Assembly (NCBI RefSeq): GCF_000003855.2
Contig: NW_003101669.1
Coordinates: forward strand, 1,430,795-1,494,794
Direction: 5' to 3'
DNA length: 64,000 bases
From: Blastomyces gilchristii SLH14081
Lineage: Eukaryota > Ascomycota > Eurotiomycetes > Onygenales > Ajellomycetaceae
Below the pieces are notes generated by a model. It was not told the DNA's origin, did not search any database, and saw only the letters and a program-made list of their open reading frames with translations. This document shows, in pieces, positions 1-11,071 of the stretch (positions are counted from its first letter, which is position 1; every line of letters begins with the position of its first letter). Made by a program: the position numbers and the translations under genes.

Positions 1-2527
1 TGCAGACAAGCAACGCGCGTAATCAAACATCTCGCAGCTTCGGTGCAGCTAACGTTACACCGGCCGCGGCCATACTATTTCTCCGAAAGCTGACCCGGCC
101 CGCCGCTACGGCTATTTTGCAAGGGGTAGCGCCTAATGGTCTGTACCTAACTACGGGAGTGGGCGAATTGGAATATGGTGAAGGTGCTGTCCTTTCACGC
201 GCTTGGCGGCTAATCTGTGGATCCGATGAGGTCATGGGCGCGCTTGTCTGTTTTTGTTCCGGTTGGTTGTTCGGTGGGAGGGATGGATGTTACGGAGAGG
301 AATGATTGAGTCTGATGGAACCTTTGCATTCTAGAATTGGGTTTTTATGTAGAAGGCAATGGAGATATTCATTTATAATTTATATACTCCGCTAGGGAGG
401 GAGGTTGTTTTGAAGGTGAGAATCAAGAGCGATGGGGTGAAGATATATACATATATATGATACATAGATAGTGGACATATATATTATGGACACTGTTGAG
501 ATATTACACCCGGAACAGAAAAGGAGGTTGCAACACGTTAATAACCCTCCGTTCCAAAGAGGCCATCAATCATATATATATATATATATATATATCAATC
601 CTTAGAAATAAATAAAAATCAGAAGCCGCCATATTCCAACCAGGTTGTGCTTTCACTTTTTGGATCCAGGAGAAAGCTCAAACACCCAACACTCCCACAG
701 ACACAGCATCAATATTTTCCCACACACCCCCGAACCTGCATATTAACAAGAAGTATCCACCTGAGCAAATTAATCAGATATAATATAATATTTCAACCAA
801 GTTACATATTCCGTTATCCCTCCCGAAAACGTGCAGTGGCGGTTCTCCTCCCCAGGTTACGCGCAAATAAAAAACCTCAATAAAAACAACGCGATGGATT
901 CATGCTTTCCATCATCACACACACACCCTGATAGGGTAAAATCATACTATCTCCGTTCTTAGGCTGATAGCCTACAACAGAGATATCTGAGAATCAATGG
1001 ATTTATTCTACAGCGTTGCTTTGCTGTTGGGCACACGCACGGAGAAGGCAAGGAATGATAATTGATGGTCAATGAGACCTTGTGAATCAGGGCAGCGCGC
1101 GCCCGGGTCTATGACTACTACTTTAGGATGCTATCTGTTTCTCAGATTAGAGTCGATAAAATTAAACGGTAAGACTGTTTGAAGGTGTCTGTTAGGGTGG
1201 TTTGTGGAAAATATTCGGGTTGAAAGAGAAAAAAGTGCAACTGAATAAATCTTCTTTGGGGTCGTTTTGCAAGGGGGAGTGACTGGATAGATAGCCCTGG
1301 TACAGCAAATATAAATAATTATTTGACTGATTTTTTGAATTTCGAAATAGGCCATGTAACAATAAGAAAAGATAATCATATTTTAGATTTTCGATTTTGA
1401 TTCTGGTGTCTGTTAAATGTGCGGGAGGACAGTTTGCGAGTGGTCCAGGGCTTTCCTAACCGAAGGACAGCAGGACGCGCCACCCAACCCCTCAGTTTCA
1501 ACAATCAAGCGCGATTTGTGTAGAAGACGACGTATAACGCCTGTTATATGTGTAGCTATTATTATCCTTAGATATAATAGATAAATAATCAAAAACATGA
1601 GCCTGTGGCTTTGGTGGGAGTTGAAGTTGTCGAATCGAAGTTTTTGATCAGTCGCATTTCAAGGGTCGTTTAGCGTCCTCGGTTTTTCTCATCCCTGAGG
1701 TGACCTGAGCGAACAACGAATAACAAAAATCTAATGAGTAAAAATGATAATCAAGGAACTAGAAATCCAACTCCTTGCTAATAGATCCTTCAAAGAAAGA
1801 AAAAGCTATGGCCAAAATATGGAAGTCTGAACCCGTTTGGTGGTTGAAAGATCAGGGTAGGCATGCGACCGGGTGACATCCATGTTTTGTCGTGATCCTC
1901 AACCGCATACGGGGTGATATTTCATAAAAACAATATCGTTTGTATTTATTTAATAATACAATAACAATTTCCATACTTTTTGCGCGCTTTGCGATGTGGT
2001 TGTTGTTGTCCTGAGAGGAGGGGGGTTAGGGCCAACGGGGTCCAAGAGAGTGATTTGGGTCACGATCTGATCTTGATGTAGCAGCCACGACGGGTATTTG
2101 CAAAATTAAATCATGAAAATATGATGAAGATAGGCGTAAATATGGCCAGGAACTATTAAATGAACCGAAAACAGTTGTGTGTTGGAAAAGATCAGAGATA
2201 AAGCATTTCGAGGAGGTTTGGGAGTCAAGGGGAGGGACGGGAAGAGGGATGATGCCGGTACAACAAGGTTTGGATCAAGGCTAAGAACGCAGTGGAAGGT
2301 TTGAGATCAACCACTCAAGATTGATTTTGTGTGTTTGCGCTTGAATGGAAGCGGATGGCGAAAAAGAGCATCGAAGAGTGGAAAAATGGAAGACAAAAAA
2401 ATATGGTCATTTGACTCTGATTCGTTTCTGCTTGCGGGATATGCGCAGCCCAATATATGCCTAGATTAGGCCTTCCATCAGCGTCCACATTTTTGATTTT
2501 TGATGTTTTTGATTTTTTTTTTTTTTT

Positions 2528-2558
<31 letters not shown>

Positions 2559-3034
2559 GGCTCTTGAACGAGAGAATATCAGTTAACTGCCGTGAGGTGA
2601 GAGTGTTTTCGCTGTAACTGGAATGTTAATTAGCAATGAAGGACGCAAGTTGATATCGCGTTGATGATATCCCAAACAGCCTGAAACTGTTAACAAGTCA
2701 ACGCTTCGAGTGAAACAGAAAAGTGAGTCTGGCCAGACCAGTGGTTATCCCGTCAATGCGAACCATAAAACATCCCGCGCAGACCATTCAAGATGCTGCT
2801 TGGGGGGGAGCTTTTTCATGAACCTGTCAGTGAGCTGAGCGTGGTTGGCATCAACTCCGCAACGGCCAACGAATACATACATGCAAGGACCACCAATCAG
2901 TAGTTGTCCTTAACTATATAGTTAAGAGAATGGCATAGCTAGACAGTTGTTAAGTATCATGGTGTATACTCTGTAATTGGAAATGTGCTTCAAACAGTGT
3001 AGAGATAGCAGAAGGTAAAACGAAGACCTCTTAT

Positions 3035-3088
<54 letters not shown>

Positions 3089-3662
3089 CAGGTCGATAGT
3101 TGCGAGACCAGTGGGGTTTTATGATTTACTTTCTAAGGAGGAGGGGGGGAAGCCAACCTCGTCCAAAGATCAACCAACCCCCTCGAGGGGTGTGTGATGT
3201 GATGCTTCACCCACCAAGCGGGAGGGCTTTCTTGAAGAGACGAGAACAAGCACAGATAGCTCGAGACCAGCCCCCAGCAGCGGCCAGAAGAATATCAGAC
3301 GTCAGACGGCAACAGGGTGGTGCGAATCAAGGGAACCGTCTGGCGTACGGTACGCGAGGGAAGGGTGATGTGATGGGTTGATCCTGCTCGGGGCTGGCTG
3401 CTGCTATAAAAGGCGCGCTGCCCCGCTGCCTCGCCCACGCTTTCCCTCGCCCAACTCCCAACTCCCAACTCCCAACTCCCATCTTTTTTCTCTTTTTTCC
3501 CACTTCCATCGCGATCCGTCTACCCTACCACAACAGCAACCACCACATTCCGCTTTCATCACCTCGTACTCCTGGTACCCTGTCTGTTCATCGTCGATAA
3601 TCAACTGCATCATCCTCTCTCACAATTTCAAAGGAAATCCACGCTCATAATCCACAGTCGCC
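1..3662. other. Gene-poor AT-rich region with microsatellites
   Basis: I see no convincing coding region here. Open frames are short and resemble no family I know. It holds a (TA)n run near 570-594, a long poly-T tract near 2511-2558 and a TTA/ATT triplet run near 3036-3087. The last few hundred bases are the promoter and 5' leader of the histone H1 gene. Confidence 0.7.
3415..3421 (+). promoter_or_regulatory. TATA box of histone H1 gene
   Basis: A perfect TATAAAA followed by GGCGCG lies 248 bases upstream of the H1 ATG. Downstream is a pyrimidine-rich leader with four copies of a CCCAACT-type heptamer (about 3449-3480). Strong TATA boxes and CT-rich leaders are common in highly expressed fungal genes. 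This is inferred from sequence only. Confidence 0.55.
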
Positions 3663-4879
3663 ATGCCTCCCAAGAAAGCCGTCACCTCCAAGCCCACTGC
3701 CACCCATGCGTCCTACAGAGGTATGTCTTCCGCTCCTGATCTTCCGCCACCACATCATCTTCCTAATCTACCATCAATATATTTGTGATCGCGTGCCCTT
3801 GCTGATTCCCGCAATATAGATATGATCAAGGATGCCATCATTAATGTGAGTCCATCATCTTCGCGCCACGGTCGCTTGTTCTCTAGGCCCTCGTGACGCC
3901 TAGCTTGCCGAGTGGCCACAACCACCATGGGAGCTTATCTCCACTCCACAACTTTGTCGCGTCACTTTCTACTTGGTTCCTTTCGCTAACTCTACTCCCC
4001 CTACAGCTCAAGGAACGCAATGGAAGCAGGTAAGCTTTTTTCGGGCGTTGCGTCATGACCTCGCCGTCGCCCCCCTTCTTCCCCCCCTGCGACACTAACG
4101 TGCGCGTCAGTCAGTGTTGACATGAGAGACTAACCGTTTATTCTTCTCATCTAAAGTCGCCAAGCTCTTAAGAAATATGTCCAGGCCAACAACAGAATCA
4201 ATGTGACTTCCCAGAGCGCGTTCGATGCCCAATTCAACCGTGCAGTCAAGACTGGTGTCGAGAAGGGCGATTTCACTCAACCAAAGGGTTCGTCGCGCAC
4301 CATTTATTATCCCCCCCCCCTCTTTACCGTGTGAAACATCATTTCCCCGGCGCGTCCTACAAGTTTCCGCCGAGGATGATGCCATGTCCATGATATAATC
4401 ATGACGCGCGTCTCTTCCGTTGTCAACAAAAAACTAACGCACCTACAGGTCCATCCGGCCCTCTGAAGCTCGCCAAGAAGGAACCAGCCAAACCCGCTGC
4501 TAAGAAGGCTGCCGCAAAGCCTGCTGCTGCCAAAAAGGAAAAGACACCCGGTAAGAAGGCCACCACAAAAGCCGCCACCACGACGAAGAAAGCCGCTGCC
4601 CCCAAGAAGACTCCTGCCAAACCAAAAGCAAACGTTGCTAAGCCTCGCAAGGCCCCAGTTGTATGTTTCATCATACCAATTCCATCCCAATGCTTTCTGT
4701 GTATATTAACAATTCACAATCAACAGGCCCCAGCAGTAGTTGATGCTCCCAAGGTCACAGGAAAGACAAAATCTGGCCGCGTCACAAAAACAACCGCTAA
4801 GCCCGCACCGAAAAAGAAGACCACCGGACCCAAGAAGACCCCCACAAAGAAGGCAACACCGAAGAAGGCAGCAGCATAG
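3663..4879 (+). CDS. Linker histone H1
   Basis: Linker histone that binds nucleosomes and linker DNA. I assembled six exons: 3663-3720, 3820-3845, 4007-4029, 4157-4287, 4449-4660 and 4727-4879. All junctions are GT-AG and phases match, giving 200 residues. The start MPPKKAV is followed by a winged-helix globular domain at about residues 15-85 (SYRDMIKDAIINLKERNGSS, then QALKKYVQANN). A long Lys/Ala/Pro-rich tail of KKAAAK and KKTPT type ends in PKKAAA. Four introns interrupt the short globular domain, so no single open frame covers it. Length and domain order fit fungal H1. A TATA box and CT-rich leader precede it. Confidence 0.93.
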
Positions 4880-5734
4880 TTTCGTTTTGCTATTCTCTTT
4901 CCTTTTTCATGTAGTTATTATGCCTTCTTTTCGTTCTGCGTTCATGGGTTAAGGGTCTGGCTCTCTTTTATATATTTGCTCTCTCTCTCTTTCTCTCTCT
5001 GTGTGTGTGTCTCTCTCCCACGGTTCTGATTAGCCCTGGGGTTTGCTGTTTTTCGAACCACTGTGCCCATGAATCACCCATTTTTTATTATTTGGTACGA
5101 AACGGCGTCGAGGTAGGAAATATGGAAATGGATGGGTTGCGTCTTTTAGTATTTTTTGTATTCTGTTGTTTTGTCGGTTTATTAATACTTTTTTTTCCCT
5201 TCATTTTTCCCATGTCGTTATTCTGAGTGAGTGTGTTGAGTGCGTAGTGTGTTGCATATTCTTGTTGTAAGGGGATACGTTTATTCTTTTCTTAATTTTA
5301 AATTGTTCCTCCCTTTCTTCGTTTTTAATATCGTGTTTTCTTTAATTTTTTTTTTATTTATAGCTCGTATTTTAACCTCTTGTTGGTTTCTGATCGCGCT
5401 TCTGGGTCTATAATGGTGTATATTTATATCTATTCTACGGATTGGTGGTTGGTTCTACTTTATAGGAACAGGTGGTGAGTGGAATAAATTATAATAGTAA
5501 CGACAGTAGATATCGGGGAATAAAAAACAGGGTTGGGGGGGAAATACGTTATTATTATTTATTATTCTTCTTATTACTATGATAAAACACTCCCTTCTTA
5601 TCAGTTGTATGAAGACAGTACATGTGGCAGGGACTCAGAGTAACTAACTATTTGAGTACACAATTTTCACTGTGTCTGTTTTTGTTGCATTTTTTTGAGT
5701 GCAGAGAAGGAAGGGGGTTGAGTTGCACTGTAGA

Positions 5735-5758
5735 TACATGTACATGTACATGTACATG
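5735..5758. repeat. (TACATG)4 microsatellite
   Basis: Four perfect copies of a palindromic hexamer. The same motif recurs at 6346-6362, 6816-6841 and 14693-14713, on both sides of unrelated genes. Confidence 0.9.
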
Positions 5759-6815
5759 AATGAAGAAATGAACAATTTTGTTGATAGAAGATTTCATCTC
5801 TTCTCTCTATCTTTTATATATCTTACTGACATTTTCATCTACATCATTGCCTTTCTGAGTATTACCATTCTCAGATGTAGATGGGGGTCTGGTCTGCAGG
5901 GGAAATGTGTATCTGCGTGCACACATACATATACATATATAACAAACATCAAATGCTTGCTTATGCTCGCTTTGCTGCTTGCGCAGCCCCCCCTACCTAC
6001 CACCTCCACCCCCTATCACCCCTATCACCATCATCAGATTAATCAGAGCTGTACAGGCCGCAGAGCCGGCCGTTCAATCCCATCCATGAATTCAAAAGGG
6101 GGTGCACATGACATCACGTGAGGTCATGTTTACAGGGCATTTTGCGCGGAAAAGTTGGTGTTTCTATAATAAGAGAGAGAAGATTCCCGGTTATGTCTCT
6201 CTTCACCTGGACTATATACCCCATACAGACCAATTCCAAGCTCCAAGCTCCCCCGTCTCTCCCTTGCCTTACAAGTTAAAGCTACTAGTGGACGTTGTAC
6301 AGGTACATGTACGTGTGATTACAGATATGTCTCTTCTCCGGGTATTGTACATGTACATGTACCTATTGTGCCTGATTGTCTGTGTCCTGGTTTTGCATGA
6401 GCTTACATGTTGGTTGGAAACAAGTAGGATATAATGTAAAAGCTGTTTGTTCCAAATGATTAAAGGAACTTGTCTACAAGTGTGACTTCATTTGATAGCT
6501 GCTATCACTTCTCACCCCGTAGCCAGACACATCTTAATCAAAGGGAAATTAGAAAATAAATACTCGGGTCGTCTTGTATATTGTCCGGCTGAAAACACCC
6601 AGGTTTAGGATTCTTGATCGCCCTCTGAATTTCCAACAATTAACTAGGCCTAGGTCCCGCTTCATCCCTATCCCTCATGGGGGTGTGTGGTTGAGGGAGA
6701 GGGAGGAGAGGGAGGAGAGGGAGAGAAAGCCAGCCGTTGTAGTTGTTATATTATTATAATTGGAACTGGCCGGATAGATAAAACGCACGTAGACCTTGAA
6801 GTTTTTATGAATGTA

Positions 6816-6841
6816 ACATGTACATGTACATGTACATGTAC
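6816..6841. repeat. (ACATGT)n microsatellite
   Basis: About 26 bases of the same palindromic hexamer array as at 5735-5758, lying just downstream of the CFEM gene. Confidence 0.9.
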
Positions 6842-6955
6842 TATGCTAACTTCGCCCTCACGTTTCCGTCCTCACTTATGAGCTTCGCACATCTCATTTA
6901 CAGCGGGCATGACTTCGCCTATTATTACATTTTTCGTAGTGTTAAGAGTCATTTG

Positions 6956-7331
6956 TTAGCAAAGCGTGAAGCCTGGAAAGATCCACTTTGATTTCGTAAC
7001 CCTCCCTTCCTTTTTTACTTTTCCTTCCCACCTCCCGCTTTTTGAGGTGTATAATCAATATATATATATATATATAAAATCCAAACTTACTCAAAGCAAC
7101 AGCGACACCGCACCTCTCATAGACGCACGGTGCCGATTCCGACGCGATCTTTTTGAAGTTCTCCGGTTCGCAGATACATTTGTAGTCGTCCTTGCGACAG
7201 GTTGTGACACGCTCAACGGCTTCTTGGCAAGGGAGGGCGCATTTGGGCATTTGGTTATCGGTTTGACTGTATGCCGGCGCGCAGAGAGAGAGGACGACGG
7301 AGAGGGCCAGCAGGAAGGGGTTGTGTTTCAT
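6956..7331 (-). CDS. Small secreted CFEM-domain protein
   Basis: Predicted secreted CFEM protein. CFEM domains have eight cysteines and in some fungi bind haem or act at the surface. Exon 1 is 7331-7091; a GTAAGT donor at 7090 joins a TTTCCAG acceptor to a tiny exon 2 at 6972-6956, giving 85 residues. An N-terminal signal peptide (MKHNPFLLALSVVLSLCAPA) precedes seven cysteines, including the CxC pair (KCIC) and an APC...RC pair. The eighth cysteine is supplied only by exon 2, whose coding part reads SFTLC before the stop; this supports the splice choice. No GPI-anchor signal is visible. The intron contains a (TA)n run. The end is less sure than the beginning. Confidence 0.72.
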
Positions 7332-9902
7332 ATTTTTTTTGTTTGCTTTTTGTATGGGCGGTGTGTAGTGGGTTGGGGTTGAGGCGCGGGAGGGCGGGAT
7401 GCGAAAGTGATTGGAGGTAGAGAAGTTGAAATTATGAAGAGGATTGAGAGTGAAGATTAAAGTAAAGAGGTTCAGAGCAGACAGGAACGAAACGTGCTAG
7501 GCAAACATATATGTTTATATGTCGTTTTGCGGTTGAGCGCTCAGACCCCCCCCCTTAGTGGTAGTGAACTCCTAGGTGGTAGGATATCCGAAATTTGAGA
7601 CTGCGACGATCCGCCAGCAGAGAACAAATAAGAAATATTGATCTACTTAGTTACGGATCCGTACTGCTCATTTTCAATCCGCAACATATGGGATTTCCAT
7701 AGCAATATCCTTTTTTCATGCGATTGTTACAAAGCAGCAATGAAAATTGCATCCTGGGATAGTATTTTATGTCAATAATATATTGAGGATGGGAAGTAAG
7801 TGACAAGCAACACCAGCCGTATCCGGGCTGGAGCTGCTGGTCTGGCGTGCTGCCTTCCAGAGGTGAAAACCCGGGAAAAGATTGACAAGCAAAAAAAATT
7901 CCATGGGAATTTTTTGCTAGCTGAACAATAGTATGAATATAGAAAATTCAACTATCACGATTGACTGAGATTGTCTAGGGGTTGCGGAAGCTAGTTCAAC
8001 TGAATACCGCGGATGCCACTTTTTGTTGTCTTGACTGATGATGGATTTCTTGAGCCCACAGATTGCTGACCGGAGAGCCGCGACTTCGAGTAGAGGCTGT
8101 TCTACTTTTAGACAAGTAGTGGAGGTTTGCGGTCAATAGCATCATCAACCCTATCCACACGAGGAACGCTCAAGGTGACGCGTAGTGATGATTCGGGATG
8201 TTGCTTCGTATTCAAGTTTTATTCTCAATATTCAGTTTCGTGGGGAGGAATTGTTCGGCATTACGATTATTTATATTCAAAGCACTGCGAATCCACTTTT
8301 CGCTGTCCCGAATATGGCTCGAAAGAAAGATATTTATCAACGGATCAAGGGAAAATGGCCTTCCGGTGGAGATCGCGGGTTTCATGATGGCATAGGTACC
8401 GTTTTAGTGTGTGCGAGCCTGCAGGGAATGGAAGATTCATACCAGGTGCATTTGGCCCAAAAAAATGTGCACAAGTGTGGCAGAGCTGAAATGATGCATT
8501 GGAAGCCGCGAAGAAACTGATCAGAGCCAAGAAGCATTGAATAATGGATGGAAACTGCAGAAGAATCTTTGGAGATCCTTACTGTCTATTTGCCAACTAA
8601 CAAGTCGCTAGCTGGAGAACAAATGTTTTGCTGAGTGATGATCACTACAACAGTACTGACCTGTGGAACATCCACATTGCTTGGACTTAACGATAGGGTG
8701 AACGAGAGAAAATTGGCAAACTAGCGCCTAGGCATGAGTTGGATTGGCAATTTCCAATTTTCCTGCTTGTCTCAGACAGAACCTCGAGTTGTTCGGAAAG
8801 CCTGCTAGGAATCCGAATAAGAAAGGGGATAGATATCGAGATCGAGGAAGAGCCGGTAGGGGTTTGTGCTGTTTTGCCGTTTACTTTAGGATACCACTTC
8901 GAATGCCAGCCCTATGATCGACCGAAAACATTAAGATCTGCTGTCTGCCATGATTCCTCGCAGTGTCTTGTCTGCTGGAGGTTTTAGGCTTGGGGGTCCT
9001 AGCAGTGCAGCTGCGCACCCGACATTCTTATCTTCCCTGTCGATTGCGGCGCAGCAAACATTTCCGCAATGTGAGTTGGTCCGGTTAGCCCTGATATTTT
9101 ATAGAGATCGCTGTTTGCTGGGCTTTTATTAGCGATTGAGATTACAATTTACAGCACGGAGTAGATGGAGGAGGGCGGAGGCTAGAGGAATCGCAGCCCT
9201 CACCGTTCATTATTAATAATTCGCCTTGCCGCATCCATCACAGCACAAATGCGCGAAGCCTATGGGGCGGCTGCTGTGGCTTGCGGGGCATTCTGCATTA
9301 TTATGCATAATAGGGTTGCCGTGCTGCCCCGTTTGTTAGTTTGGTGGTTTATAGTGGTGGTTCCTGGTTAGTAGAGCCCGGTGAGGCGGATGTGACAGGC
9401 GAGGGTGCAGATTGGCTGCGAACTGCCAACCTGGCACCTGCGCTAACCCCCGAACGACCCGCGCCAAACCTGAACAGCCACAACGCCCCCCCGTGACCTC
9501 AGCTCAGCCCAATTCATACTAACTACTTTTGGATTAGCGAGTCACTAACCTCTTTGGAATCTGCCACTAATATTATCAACCAATAGAAAGCCTCAGATCT
9601 TCAGAACAACTCAAAATCTCGTATACACAGTATAGTAGAGTCTGAGAAAAGAATATGTAAAGATTCAGCCCTCTCTCATACAAAAAACATCATCCTCTTC
9701 AATCTCATACATCAATTATTATAATGATATATTTAGATTCTTTATCTCTCTAGCTTCATTTTGTGCTATCACAGAAACTTTAATGATATATATTCATTGA
9801 GATACTATAATTTGAAGATGAGTGACATTAGAATATCTTGTGTGAGAGTTTTGCACTAACATTAAGAAGATACAGAGTCTGCCTCCTCATATCCATGAGA
9901 TC

Positions 9903-10026
9903 TCTATGAGAATAGAGCTTGCTAGCTGCCACTGCCTGCCTGCCTGCCTCCCTGCCTTTCATATCCGCCGGATTCTATGAGAACAGAGCTTGCTAGCTGC
10001 TGCTGCCTCCCTGCTTGCCTGCCAGC
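9903..10026. repeat. Imperfect tandem duplication, period 71 bp
   Basis: The segment beginning TCTATGAGAATAGAGCTTGC is repeated 71 bases downstream with a few substitutions. Each copy contains a CTGCCTGCCTCC-type run. Confidence 0.75.
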
Positions 10027-10356
10027 CCCTAACCCCCTTCCTCTCAATCGTATGCAGTTTTTTTGTATTATTAATATTAATACTCGGAGGTTTATATGGG
10101 ATATATCTAGCTCTATAAGATTTTTCAATATAATAGAAGAGATGTGGATGATTTCTATCTTAATATTTCAAAAATGTCACGGTATTTGATTTTTGATCTT
10201 TTTTGAGCTGACACTTTGTACTTATCACTTGAGATATAAAAAAAAAAAAAATCACTCTATCGAAAGGTCATTGATTTATCTAGCTTTTCTGCTAGCACTG
10301 AATTATTATTGAATTGATATAGCTGTTTTACTATTCTCATCCAAAGAGAACAAGTC

Positions 10357-10388
<32 letters not shown>

Positions 10389-10581
10389 ACTGTGTAACTA
10401 ACTGTTTTGTTCTCACGTTTGGTTTGCAAAGAATTGACTCCGATTTCCTATTTAGAATTAGTGCAGGATATGTAGGGGTTAGCGGGGCTTGGCACAATCT
10501 CAATCTGAAGCAAAGTGGCTGAGTTTTACTTGAGATAAACTACTCCGTACAATTCCACTCGGCCACCATCACCGAGCAACG

Positions 10582-10605
10582 CACCACCACCACCACCACC
10601 ACCAC
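10582..10605. repeat. (CAC)n microsatellite
   Basis: About eight CAC triplets in a CAC-rich neighbourhood in the presumed distal promoter of the 5-kinase gene. Confidence 0.85.
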
Positions 10606-11071
10606 GACGAGCACCTCCAGCGCCCAACCAATACCTCTACCAACTCTACCACAACCACCACAACTACGAACTAACAGCCACTCTGCTTAATCACCTCCCC
10701 GTCTACTGGCGGTTTATACACAACCCCCCGTCGCTGCTGGATTCCGCTACATGTCCCCGCTCACATGACAGCGCTTCCTCTTTGTTGTGTCTCTCCTGTT
10801 GCTGCACACACCCTTTAATATGCTGATGTCCCATTGCCTTGTCTGCCGCACCTACTAAGCGTAGTAGGTAGGCGGTCCCCCCGTGCTTCTTATCGCAGAC
10901 CATTCTCTTTCAGACGCAAGGGCACCATAGCGGTTTTGTTGGTGTCTCGACGGCCTTGTTCTGTCTTGCCCTTCTCCTTCTCTCCTCCCACCGCAAGTCA
11001 CTGCTGCTCCAGAGTGGCAAAGGAAGACCGCTACTCCCCAGTTCGCTGCTGTCCGTGACTCCCCCTTCACC

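Larger units (their letters stand above)
4880..6955. other. Intergenic, TACATG hexamer arrays
   Basis: Between H1 and the CFEM gene I see no recognisable protein. The first few hundred bases are T-rich 3' flank. Three arrays of the self-complementary hexamer TACATG/CATGTA lie at 5735-5758, 6346-6362 and 6816-6841. Open frames of up to 140 codons run through low-complexity sequence and look accidental. Confidence 0.65.
7332..11071. other. Intergenic, AT-rich with tandem repeat and homopolymers
   Basis: No gene recognised. Frames around 8127-9130 show no domain, motif or intron-joinable continuation. The region holds a two-copy 71-bp-period repeat (about 9903-10026), poly-A tracts (around 10220-10250 and 10357-10385) and a (CAC)n run at 10582-10605. 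The last several hundred bases are the CT-rich leader of the PI4P 5-kinase gene. Confidence 0.6.

Noticed and set aside
8127..9132. Cluster of short forward frames, possible relic gene
   Set aside because: No recognisable motif, no compatible splice joins, and frames disagree; left as intergenic.
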